A DNA stretch of 64,000 nucleotides from Aliiglaciecola sp041538045 (GTDB taxonomy: Bacteria; Pseudomonadota; Gammaproteobacteria; Enterobacterales; Alteromonadaceae). The first letter of the stretch is position 1. Every line of letters begins with the position of its first letter. The stretch spans positions 756,188-820,187 of the forward strand of contig NZ_JBGOSE010000001.1 of the NCBI RefSeq assembly GCF_041538045.1, in the 5' to 3' direction. The translations under genes were made by a program, and so were the position numbers. Positions 27,109 to 35,549 of the stretch are shown here, piece after piece. Below the pieces are notes generated by a model. It saw only the letters and a list, made by a program, of their open reading frames with translations, had not been told where the DNA came from and ran no database searches.

Positions 27109-30100
27109 ATGCGCTTAAAAAAAATCCGGTTGGCTGGGTTCAAGTCTTTTGTTGATCCTACCAATATTCCGTTTCCTGATGATATGACAGCAATTGTTGG
27201 TCCCAACGGTTGTGGCAAGTCTAATGTTATCGATGCGGTACGATGGGTGTTAGGGGAGAGTTCCGCCAAAAATTTACGCGGCGATGCCATGACCGATGTC
27301 ATTTTTAATGGCTCTAATGCCCGCAAGCCTGTGTCTCAAGGCAGTGTTGAGTTAGTTTTCGATAATTCTTCAGGACGAATACAAGGCGAATTTGCTAACT
27401 ATGCCGAACTATCAGTTAAACGAGTAGTTACCCGAGAAGCCCAATCAACCTATTACTTGAATGCCACAAAATGCCGACGCCGAGATGTTACCGACTTATT
27501 TCTTGGTACGGGCTTAGGCCCAAGAAGTTATGCAATCATTGAACAGGGCACCATATCCCGTTTAATCGAATCTAAACCCCAAGAACTGCGTGTGTTCATC
27601 GAAGAAGCGGCCGGTATATCCAAATACAAAGAACGCCGACGTGAAACAGAAAATCGTATTCGCCATACCAAAGAAAACTTAGAGCGTTTAGAAGACGTGC
27701 GCTCCGAGTTAGGGCAGCAAATTGACAAACTACAACGTCAAGCAAGTGCTGCGCGAAAATACAAAGAATTAAAAGCCAAAGAACGTACCTTAAAAGGTGA
27801 ACTCGCTGCATTACGGTGGTTAAAGCACAGTGAACATATAGCCGCACTAGAAGGTGAAATAGAGCGACAGCAAAATGAGGTTGAAGCCTTTGTGGCTAAG
27901 CAGCGGGGGGATGAACGAGGAATTACCGTTTATCGGGAACAGCAACAAAACTTTAAGCAACAATTAACCGACTTACAAAAACAGAATTTCCAATTAGGTA
28001 CTGATATTACTAAGTTGGAGCAAAATCGTTTGCATGCCAAACAACGGACCAGCCAAATTGAAAACGAACTACAGCAAATTCTTCAATCAATTGAAGAGTC
28101 TGAATTAATTGCGGCTGAAGAAACGACTAAACTTGAAAACCTCGAAATCAAGATTGCGGAGTCTGAACCGGAGTCAGAAGCGGTACAAGCTCAATTAGAA
28201 CATGCTCAAGAAACGTTAATTCAACATCAAGAAGAACTGCGATTGCTGAACAATGATTTTCATGATCATGAAAAGGCCTATCAACACTGTAAACAGCAAG
28301 TACAAAGTTGCCATAGTCAAATTCAATCTACCATGAATATGCAAATGCGAACGCAACAACGCATTGGAGAGTTAAAACAAGAACAAAGTGAATTAGAACA
28401 GGATGTTGTGGCCGAACAAATCGACAGCTTACAGTTGCTGGTTGGGCAAGCCAAAGAAGATTTTGATAATGCTAAACATCAGTTAGAGCACAGCAAAGCC
28501 AGCTTGCTTAGTTCCCGTGAAAAAGAAAAAGCACATCAAAATGAGTTGTTTGAAATTAAAGGACAAGTGCAACAATTGGATGCGCAAATATCCGCGTTGA
28601 AAAGTTTGCAAAGCGCCGCGAGTGAACATCAAACTCTGGAACAACTATTAGAATCCAAACAACAAAATTACCAGCCTTTATGGAAAGTGTTAGAGGTTGA
28701 AGCTGGATGGGAAAAAGCCGTCGAGGCTGTGACTACTGAATGGCAACAAGGGTTTTGGTTAGAAGAAGGAACTCATATTGACGATTATGTGCAGTTGGAA
28801 ACTGGCAAGCTTATCTTTTCAGAGCAATTGAGTCAGATAAAACCTGAAGGCACTTTGGCAAGCAAAATCAGCAATTCACAATTGCCCGATTGGTTTGCCC
28901 AAGTGTTAGCGGTAGATAGCAACGAACAGGCATTGGCACTATTGGCTACCTTAAAACCGGGACAAAGTATTGTCACTAAAAAAGGTCTGCGTTTTGGTAA
29001 AGGCTGGTTAGACTTAGGGGATACGGATACTCAATCTGGATTGATTGAAAGATCCGCAAAAATATCTGAATTAACCGCCAACCGCCAGCAACTAATTGAT
29101 GAAAAGTTGCGGCACATTGAAGAAGTATCTTTGCAGTTAGCGCAAACCACTGAGCAGCTTGAATCACAGGTTGAACAACACCAAGCCGACTTTGTACAAG
29201 CCGAGCAAGGAATGATTCAAACCCAAAACCAACTTAACTTGCTAGAAATGCAGCAACAGCAAGCCTCACAAAGACAGAATAAATTGGATTTAGAACTTAA
29301 CCGCCAATTGCAATTATTAGAAGATGAAAAAATGCAATCTGAGCAATTCTCTGAACAAGTCCAAGAGTTAGAGCTGCAACTTGAAGAGATGTCAGTTAAA
29401 CAACTCGACTTCGAGCAACAAAAATCTCAATTACACGAGCGGGAACAGCAAGCCCGACATCAGGTTGAAACCTTAACCAATACTTCACATCAACTCGCCT
29501 TATCGCTGCAGCAACTAACTAGCCAAATGCAAGGTTTTAGGGATGCGAATCAACGGACTAAACAATTAGTTGCATCAATGCAGACCCGAAAACAGCAACT
29601 TTCTGACGAACTTGCACAGTTAGCTAAGCCTGCTGATGAACAAGAACATACTCTGGCAATTCTATTAGAGCAGCGGGTGGAGGTTGAATTACAGCAAACT
29701 CAAATTAGCGATAACTTGGCCGAGGTTGAAAACTTATTGTCCGAAGCAGAAAAAGGACAGCAAGGAATTGTTGATAAAATTCAACAAATGCGCAGCCTTT
29801 TAGAAAGTAAAAAGCTTGAATGTGAAGGTTATCGTGTGCGCGCTAACAGTACCTTAGAGCATTTAGAAGAGCTCAACCAAAACTTAAAAAGTCTGCTAGA
29901 AAATATGCCAGAGGAAGCAGAAGAAAACCGTTGGCAGCAGCATTTGGAGAGCACAGTTGCGGCTGTCTCTCGTCTAGGTGCGGTAAATTTAGCCGCAGTA
30001 GAAGAGTATGAAATTCAATTTGAGCGTAAAAAGCATCTTGATGATCAAAATGATGATTTAATGGCTGCACTGGAAACCTTGGAAAGTGCCATACGTAAAA

Positions 30101-30588
30101 TTGATCGGGAAACACGAACCCGTTTCAAAGAGACCTTTGAAAATGTAAATAATGGTCTCAAAGAACTGTTTCCTAAGGTCTTTGGTGGCGGCTCTGCTTA
30201 TTTGGAACTTACTGGCGAAGATTTACTCGAAACTGGGGTGACAATTATGGCAAGACCCCCAGGAAAGAAAAATAGTACAATTCACCTTCTTTCTGGTGGA
30301 GAAAAAGCGTTAACCGCTTTATCATTGGTGTTTGCGATTTTTAGATTAAATCCAGCACCGTTTTGTTTGCTTGATGAAGTTGATGCACCCTTGGATGATG
30401 CCAACGTGGGGCGTTTTTGTAAGCTGGTGTCTGAAATGTCAAAAAGTGTACAATTTATTTATATCACCCACAATAAAATTGCGATGGAAATGGCTAAACA
30501 TTTGACTGGTGTGACTATGGCGGAACCAGGCGTTTCTCGTATGGTAGCTGTGGATGTTGAAGAAGCTGTGGCAATTGCTCAAGCATAA
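27109..30588 (+). CDS. smc: Chromosome segregation protein SMC
   Basis: SMC is the ATPase core of the condensin complex. The N-terminal head holds Walker A (GPNGCGKS, 31-38 from the preferred start). A long coiled coil follows, a hinge region about the middle (VEAGWEKAVEAVTTEWQQGF and TKKGLRFGKGW), a returning coiled coil, and the C-terminal head with LSGGEKALTALSLVF and Walker B FCLLDEVDAPLDDANVGRF. The start M at 27109 (RLKKIRLAGFKSF) is the family start; an upstream ATG at 27046 adds 21 unrelated residues. Length is 1159 residues. It begins the smc-zipA-ligA cluster. scpA/scpB are not in the window. Confidence 0.95.
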   Translation: MRLKKIRLAGFKSFVDPTNIPFPDDMTAIVGPNGCGKSNVIDAVRWVLGESSAKNLRGDAMTDVIFNGSNARKPVSQGSVELVFDNSSGRIQGEFANYAELSVKRVVTREAQSTYYLNATKCRRRDVTDLFLGTGLGPRSYAIIEQGTISRLIESKPQELRVFIEEAAGISKYKERRRETENRIRHTKENLERLEDVRSELGQQIDKLQRQASAARKYKELKAKERTLKGELAALRWLKHSEHIAALEGEIERQQNEVEAFVAKQRGDERGITVYREQQQNFKQQLTDLQKQNFQLGTDITKLEQNRLHAKQRTSQIENELQQILQSIEESELIAAEETTKLENLEIKIAESEPESEAVQAQLEHAQETLIQHQEELRLLNNDFHDHEKAYQHCKQQVQSCHSQIQSTMNMQMRTQQRIGELKQEQSELEQDVVAEQIDSLQLLVGQAKEDFDNAKHQLEHSKASLLSSREKEKAHQNELFEIKGQVQQLDAQISALKSLQSAASEHQTLEQLLESKQQNYQPLWKVLEVEAGWEKAVEAVTTEWQQGFWLEEGTHIDDYVQLETGKLIFSEQLSQIKPEGTLASKISNSQLPDWFAQVLAVDSNEQALALLATLKPGQSIVTKKGLRFGKGWLDLGDTDTQSGLIERSAKISELTANRQQLIDEKLRHIEEVSLQLAQTTEQLESQVEQHQADFVQAEQGMIQTQNQLNLLEMQQQQASQRQNKLDLELNRQLQLLEDEKMQSEQFSEQVQELELQLEEMSVKQLDFEQQKSQLHEREQQARHQVETLTNTSHQLALSLQQLTSQMQGFRDANQRTKQLVASMQTRKQQLSDELAQLAKPADEQEHTLAILLEQRVEVELQQTQISDNLAEVENLLSEAEKGQQGIVDKIQQMRSLLESKKLECEGYRVRANSTLEHLEELNQNLKSLLENMPEEAEENRWQQHLESTVAAVSRLGAVNLAAVEEYEIQFERKKHLDDQNDDLMAALETLESAIRKIDRETRTRFKETFENVNNGLKELFPKVFGGGSAYLELTGEDLLETGVTIMARPPGKKNSTIHLLSGGEKALTALSLVFAIFRLNPAPFCLLDEVDAPLDDANVGRFCKLVSEMSKSVQFIYITHNKIAMEMAKHLTGVTMAEPGVSRMVAVDVEEAVAIAQA

Positions 30589-30608
30589 AAATAGGGTATA
30601 AAGCTCAT

Positions 30609-32036
30609 ATGGAAGAATTACGACTAGCATTTTTAGTCATTGGTGGGGTAGCCATCATAGGTATTTTGGCGCATGGCATGTGGAGTGTGCGTAAAAACTC
30701 ACAAGAAAAAGGGCATGCTAACCTTGAAACTCAAGATTGGGATGACGAATACGACGATGATATAGAAGACGTCGATGTAGATTCCGATGTTATTGTTATG
30801 GACTCTGCTGAAAAATCCCGCAATAAAGTTGAGCCGAGTTTAGGTGGCGATAATTTCGATGAACTCGGGATTGGTGCCGTTCGCGTGGTCAGCCAAGCGC
30901 CTAAAAAACAAACTGCAGATGATTCGCAAAATACAGAAGATGGTGCAGACGGTAAAACCGGAGCAAAAGACGTTTCTGAAACTGACTTGTCTGAAGATGC
31001 CAGTGATGTCATCAAAGAAGACACCAATGCACAGGCAAATGATTCAGAGCAGGCTAAACCCAAAATTTATTCTTCTGTAGTGACCCAGCCAAAGCCTGAA
31101 TATGCGGCTCAGCAAGTCCATGCTATGCGTTCTCGAATGAGTGCAATCGATAATGCTGAAACCGGCGATATTCCAGAGCCTCCGCCATTTTTGTTAAGAA
31201 CTAACGAACTTGAGTCTGGTGAGCAGCCGAATGAACCTGAAACTACGACCAACTCAACAATGGATTTTTCTGCCGTCGATGAAGTAACTGCGACAGCCGA
31301 GGTCACAGAAAAGCCAAAAGCACAGACTCCGCCAACGGCAAAAGCTGATGTAGAGACAGCTCCAGAGCCTAAAGTGGAAGCTCAAAGCAATGGTCAATCA
31401 AGTGCTGAGAATAAGGTTAGCCTCGCTGACCAGGCTCGAAATTTTGTGAAGCGCAGTAAAGCTGAACCAAAATCACGAAAACGTAAAGAGCCAAAAATCC
31501 GTGAAGATCAGATGAAGATAGACTTTGATGAACCTGAATCAAAACTTGATGCCCAAGGTACGCAAGAAAAGGCGCCAACCAATACAGAAAGTGACAGCCA
31601 ACCACCAGAACAGCAAGTTTTAGTGTTGAATGTGCGAGCTAATGACGATAACCCTATCCAGGGAGCAGCGTTGTTGCCGATGCTGTTAACCCTTGGGTTT
31701 AAGTTTGGTGACCAAGATATTTTCCATCGTCATGTGAATAGCAACGGCAAAGGTCCAGTGTTATTTAGCTTGGCGAATATGTTCAAACCTGGCGTGTTTG
31801 ATATTGATAACTTAGAAAACTTTACCACTTTAGGTGTGTCATTATTTATGATGTTGCCCATTGAAGGGGACCCTCATCAAGTATTCAATATGATGCACAA
31901 TGCCGCGCGTAAAATAGCGGATGAATTTTCCGCCCAAGTACTCGACGGTAGACGCAGTGCTTTGACCAAACAAAGCTTGCAACAATATGTTGAAAAAATC
32001 AGAGAATTTGAAAGAAAACGCATGATCGCGCGCTAA
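30609..32036 (+). CDS. zipA: Cell division protein ZipA
   Basis: ZipA tethers FtsZ to the membrane at the septum. The 475-residue product has an N-terminal membrane anchor (about 5-25, LAFLVIGGVAIIGILA) and a long charged, Ala/Pro/Glu-rich linker (about 30-330) with low-complexity acidic stretches. The C-terminal FtsZ-binding domain (about 335-470) shows VLVLNVRANDDNPIQGAALL, FGDQDIFHRH and VNSNGKGPVLFSLANMFKPG. It is longer than E. coli ZipA (328 residues) because of the linker. It starts 20 bases after smc and ends with a terminator. Confidence 0.95.
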   Translation: MEELRLAFLVIGGVAIIGILAHGMWSVRKNSQEKGHANLETQDWDDEYDDDIEDVDVDSDVIVMDSAEKSRNKVEPSLGGDNFDELGIGAVRVVSQAPKKQTADDSQNTEDGADGKTGAKDVSETDLSEDASDVIKEDTNAQANDSEQAKPKIYSSVVTQPKPEYAAQQVHAMRSRMSAIDNAETGDIPEPPPFLLRTNELESGEQPNEPETTTNSTMDFSAVDEVTATAEVTEKPKAQTPPTAKADVETAPEPKVEAQSNGQSSAENKVSLADQARNFVKRSKAEPKSRKRKEPKIREDQMKIDFDEPESKLDAQGTQEKAPTNTESDSQPPEQQVLVLNVRANDDNPIQGAALLPMLLTLGFKFGDQDIFHRHVNSNGKGPVLFSLANMFKPGVFDIDNLENFTTLGVSLFMMLPIEGDPHQVFNMMHNAARKIADEFSAQVLDGRRSALTKQSLQQYVEKIREFERKRMIAR

Positions 32037-32068
32037 ACTTAAATTCTTAACAAAATTAAACAATTAAT

Positions 32069-32099
32069 GGGACAGTGATTAAACTGTCCCTAAATTTTT
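32069..32099 (+). terminator. Rho-independent terminator after zipA
   Basis: GGGACAGT (32069-32076) pairs with ACTGTCCC (32083-32090), eight bases with a six-base loop, followed by TAAATTTTT. It lies between zipA and ligA, so ligA probably has its own promoter or depends on read-through. Confidence 0.8.
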
Positions 32100-32133
32100 A
32101 GCCTCCCATCTATTCCGTTTAGTAGGTAAATAC

Positions 32134-34167
32134 ATGAGCTCATCTGCCGATTTATTGCAGCAGTTAAACGATATTCGTACACAAATTAACGAATATAACT
32201 ATCAATATTATGTACTCGATGACCCGTCAGTTCCCGACGCAGAATACGATCGTTTGATGCGAGAGCTCAACGCTATCGAAAAACAGCACCCTGAATTAAT
32301 TAGTGCCGACTCGCCGAGTCAAAAGGTTGGGGGAGAGGCTTTATCTGCTTTTACACAGGTTGAACATGAAGTGCCTATGCTGTCTTTGGACAATGCATTT
32401 AATGATGAGGAGTTGAATGCATTTGATAAACGTATCGTCGATAGGCTTAAACACGATGTTACCTTAGAGTACAGTTGCGAGCCCAAATTAGATGGTCTGG
32501 CAGTGAGTATTTTGTATGAAAATGGGATCCTAGTTAGAGCTGCCACCCGAGGTGACGGGCGTGTTGGGGAAAACATAACCAGTAACGTCAAAACCATTAA
32601 AAATGTTCCGCTAATGTTACGTGGCGAGGATTTTCCTGCGCGATTAGAAGTACGCGGTGAGGTGTTTATGCCTAAAAAGGGCTTTGAGCAACTAAATGAC
32701 AGGCAGCGCAGCGCCGATAAAAAAGTATTTGCCAATCCCCGTAATGCCGCAGCAGGAAGTCTGCGACAACTCGATCCCAAAATTACAGCCAGTCGTCCGT
32801 TATTGTTCTATGCCTATTCAATGGGTTTGGTAGAGGGCGAAGTGGAAGCGATGGCGAATAAACATAGTCAACGCTTGAGTCAATTAGTGAGCTGGGGATT
32901 ACCGGTATGTAATGAAATTAGTGTGGCCAAAGGCTCAGCAGAATGTCACGCTTATTTTGCAAAAATTGGGGAAATGCGAGAAGGCTTAAGTTATGAAATT
33001 GACGGTGTAGTCTTCAAGGTAAATGACATTGACCAGCAACAGCAGTTAGGTTTTGTGTCACGAGCGCCGCGCTGGGCCATTGCCCAAAAGTTTCCAGCCC
33101 AAGAGCAAATGACAAAACTCCTTGACGTTGAATTTCAGGTCGGTCGTACCGGGGCCATAACCCCTGTTGCTCGCTTAGAGCCGGTTTTTGTCGGTGGAGT
33201 AACGGTATCCAATGCCACCTTACACAACCAGGATGAAATTCAGCGCTTAGGGGTTAAAAAAGGCGATATGGTGATTATTCGCCGAGCTGGTGATGTGATC
33301 CCGCAAGTGGTGTCTGTTGTCAGTAAAATGCGTCCAGAAGATGCCTCAGAAATCGTGTTTCCAACCCAGTGTCCAATATGTTCATCAGCAGTTGAAAAAA
33401 TAGAAGGCGAAGCTGTCGCCAGATGCAGTGGTGGTTTGTTTTGTCCTGCTCAGCGCAAAGAAGCCATGAAACACTTTGCATCGCGTAAAGCGCTAGATGT
33501 AGATGGTTTAGGTGATAAACTAATTGAACAATTGGTCGAGCAAGAGTTAGTAAAAAGCCCCGCAGACTTTTTTAAATTAGACCTGGCGCAACTATCTAAT
33601 ATGGAGCGTATGGGAGACAAGTCGGCTGCAAATTTGGTGAATGCATTATTGGATGCTAAACACACAACGTTTCCGAAATTTTTGTACTCCTTGGGTATTC
33701 GAGAAGTGGGTGAAGCCACTGCCGCTAATCTGGCTAATCACTATTGCAATTTAGACGCATTAAAAGCAGCGGATCAAGAATCTCTGCAAGAAGTCAGTGA
33801 TGTGGGTGTCATTGTTGCGGCTCATGTGTATCACTTTTTGCGTGAACCTCACAACATTCAAGTTATCGATGATTTATTGGAAGTGGGGATCACTTGGCCA
33901 GAGATTATCCCTAAATCTGAAGACGAAATGCCTTTAAAGGATAAAACCTTTGTTTTGACTGGCACCATGGAGAGCATGGGACGAAGTGATGCTAAGGCTA
34001 GACTGCAAGCTTTGGGAGCGAAAGTGTCCGGTAGTGTTTCGGCTAAAACCGATTACCTTGTTGCCGGTGAAAAAGCGGGCTCTAAACTCACTAAAGCACA
34101 AGACTTAGGAATAGAGGTGTTGACGGAACAAGGCTTAATTGATTTGTTTGAAAAACATTCAGGATAG
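32134..34167 (+). CDS. ligA: NAD-dependent DNA ligase LigA
   Basis: LigA seals nicks in replication and repair using NAD+. The 677-residue product has the usual order: the Ia domain (YYVLDDPSVPDAEYDRL), adenylation domain with KLDG (K118-G121), OB fold (VGRTGAITPVARLEPV), a four-Cys zinc finger (CPIC and C-x5-C near residues 410-435), helix-hairpin-helix repeats (LDVDGLGDKLIEQLV) and a C-terminal BRCT (about 600-677, VLTGTMESMGRSDAKARLQALGAKVSGSV). The length is typical. A hairpin spans its stop codon. Confidence 0.97.
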   Translation: MSSSADLLQQLNDIRTQINEYNYQYYVLDDPSVPDAEYDRLMRELNAIEKQHPELISADSPSQKVGGEALSAFTQVEHEVPMLSLDNAFNDEELNAFDKRIVDRLKHDVTLEYSCEPKLDGLAVSILYENGILVRAATRGDGRVGENITSNVKTIKNVPLMLRGEDFPARLEVRGEVFMPKKGFEQLNDRQRSADKKVFANPRNAAAGSLRQLDPKITASRPLLFYAYSMGLVEGEVEAMANKHSQRLSQLVSWGLPVCNEISVAKGSAECHAYFAKIGEMREGLSYEIDGVVFKVNDIDQQQQLGFVSRAPRWAIAQKFPAQEQMTKLLDVEFQVGRTGAITPVARLEPVFVGGVTVSNATLHNQDEIQRLGVKKGDMVIIRRAGDVIPQVVSVVSKMRPEDASEIVFPTQCPICSSAVEKIEGEAVARCSGGLFCPAQRKEAMKHFASRKALDVDGLGDKLIEQLVEQELVKSPADFFKLDLAQLSNMERMGDKSAANLVNALLDAKHTTFPKFLYSLGIREVGEATAANLANHYCNLDALKAADQESLQEVSDVGVIVAAHVYHFLREPHNIQVIDDLLEVGITWPEIIPKSEDEMPLKDKTFVLTGTMESMGRSDAKARLQALGAKVSGSVSAKTDYLVAGEKAGSKLTKAQDLGIEVLTEQGLIDLFEKHSG

Positions 34168-34176
34168 TCCTGAGTG
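34156..34176 (+). other. Hairpin centred on the ligA stop codon
   Basis: CATTCAGGA (34156-34164) and TCCTGAGTG (34168-34176) pair over nine positions with one G-U. The three-base loop is exactly the TAG stop codon (34165-34167). No T-run follows. It may reduce downstream transcription or affect termination of translation, or it may be chance. Confidence 0.55.
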
Positions 34177-34192
34177 TGTGTCAATCAAACGG

Positions 34193-34230
34193 TTCTAACA
34201 GCCCTTAGCCTTTTCAAATTGCTGTTAGAA
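34193..34230. other. 10-bp inverted repeat after ligA
   Basis: TTCTAACAGC (34193-34202) and GCTGTTAGAA (34221-34230) are perfect inverted copies enclosing 18 bases. A following run of T is absent, so a classical terminator is doubtful. It lies in the 247-base gap before the DUF1801 gene. Confidence 0.5.
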
Positions 34231-34414
34231 ATGTGTTTACGCCGATGCTAGGTAAGGGGAGGTGGTGCTAATTGAGACTGCCATCTGCGACTATATTCAA
34301 TCCATTCACTGTTAGGCCGAAAGTTCAAAGTTTGATCGCTGGCTGCTTGTTAAAAATAGGCTAGTATAGTGGGCAACCACTAACTTAAAAATAAAACAAT
34401 CAGGCATTGATATT

Positions 34415-34837
34415 ATGGCCAGTAAAAATAAGACCCAAGCAAATGATGCTGATGTGATCTCATTTATTAATCGTATTGAGAATACACGTCGTCGAGAGGA
34501 TGGTTTAGCATTATTAGAGATTTATAAGCAAGTGACTGGCCAGCAGCCCAAAATGTGGGGTAGTAGTATTATTGGTTTTGGTCGCTACACGTACACCTTG
34601 GCAAGTGGTAAACAAGAACAGTTTTTACGCAGCGGGTTTTCGCCTCGCAAACAAAATCTATCCATTTATGTCGCAGCATTCCTGTCAGAAAACAGCATTT
34701 TATTAGACTCCCTTGGTAAACACAAAAAGAGTAAAGCCTGTCTGTATATCAATAGGTTAGCTGACGTAGATTTGAATATATTGAAACAAATAATTGACCA
34801 AGATTTGACCATCATGGATACGCGTTACCCCGCATAA
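34415..34837 (+). CDS. DUF1801 family protein
   Basis: This 140-residue soluble protein matches DUF1801 (YdhG-like): the MWGSSIIGFGRY motif near residue 50 and ENSILLDSLGKHKKSKACLYI near 95 are characteristic. The function is unknown for the family. It stands alone with 248 bases upstream and is convergent with the DUF2062 gene. No signal peptide or membrane segment is seen. Confidence 0.85.
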   Translation: MASKNKTQANDADVISFINRIENTRRREDGLALLEIYKQVTGQQPKMWGSSIIGFGRYTYTLASGKQEQFLRSGFSPRKQNLSIYVAAFLSENSILLDSLGKHKKSKACLYINRLADVDLNILKQIIDQDLTIMDTRYPA

Positions 34838-34884
34838 ATACGCAGATAGAAGCCCATTCCAAACTAATAAAATAAAGTGATATT

Positions 34885-35409
34885 TTACTGCTTATTGTGC
34901 TTTCGTAACTTGCGTTTATTCCATGCTTTATTCACCGAATAACGCCAAATGGCATCAAGACCAAAATATCCAACAATACCGCATACAATTGAGCAGATAC
35001 CACAGCCGACCAAAAACGCTGGGCCTATGGTTTCCATGCTTTGTACCACCCAATCCCAACTCAATTGAAATTTAAAATGCCGTTCTGGTGTGCCCAATAC
35101 TTTCGTACCCAATAGGTAGGCAAGGTAAAACATGGGGGGCATAGTGAATGGATTGGTAATCCAAACTGTTGCCATTGAAAGGGGGAGATTTACTCGCAAG
35201 GGAATAGCTGACGCTGCTGCTAACCACATTTGAAACGGCACCGGCCACCATGCGAAAAATAACCCAATACCGAAAGCTCCTGAAGCTGATTTTCTGTTCA
35301 AATGCCACAAATTGGGGTCATGAAGTACAGTTCCGAACATTTTTAACGCTTTTTGGTTCTTGATTGTCTGATGATCTGGTAAAAAGCGTTTAATAATCTT
35401 TTTAGGCAT
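34885..35409 (-). CDS. DUF2062 family membrane protein
   Basis: DUF2062 proteins are small membrane proteins of unknown function. The 174-residue product, from the preferred ATG at 35409 (MPKKIIKRFLPDH), has membrane segments around 46-68 (AFGIGLFFAWWPVPFQMWLAAA), 80-108 and 125-150. The WPVPFQM and TNPFTMPPMFY stretches are family signatures. A GTG at 35442 would add 11 residues. It is divergent from comEC with about 40 bases between them, an arrangement seen in related gammaproteobacteria. Confidence 0.88.
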   Translation of the reverse strand: MPKKIIKRFLPDHQTIKNQKALKMFGTVLHDPNLWHLNRKSASGAFGIGLFFAWWPVPFQMWLAAASAIPLRVNLPLSMATVWITNPFTMPPMFYLAYLLGTKVLGTPERHFKFQLSWDWVVQSMETIGPAFLVGCGICSIVCGIVGYFGLDAIWRYSVNKAWNKRKLRKHNKQ

Positions 35410-35447
35410 AGTTAACCGAATTTCAAACCACTGTTGAGGCAAAGGAT

Positions 35448-35549
35448 TTGCTAACTACTATACAACGTTATAAACAACTTTGGCTTGTCAGTTTTGTGAC
35501 AATCTCAGTGTCCAGTATCTTATAGACCCATTTACCAAATGCTTACTGG
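35448..35549 (+). pseudogene. comEC: N-terminal coding segment of comEC interrupted by an in-frame TAG
   Basis: In the same frame as comEC, a TTG at 35448 (GAGG at 35436-35439, 8 bases upstream) opens a reading frame LTTIQRYKQLWLVSFVTIS, then VSSIL, an amber codon at 35523-35525, then THLPNAYWLP. The last residues run directly into the downstream comEC frame. Together they form a hydrophobic first membrane segment followed by 'LxxLP', the layout of ComEC N-termini such as E. coli YcaI. A single base change from TGG or CAG would explain the stop. A sequencing error cannot be excluded from this sequence alone. Confidence 0.65.

Noticed and set aside
30844..31080. Alternative frame inside zipA
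   Set aside because: It lies in the low-complexity linker of zipA and has no support of its own.
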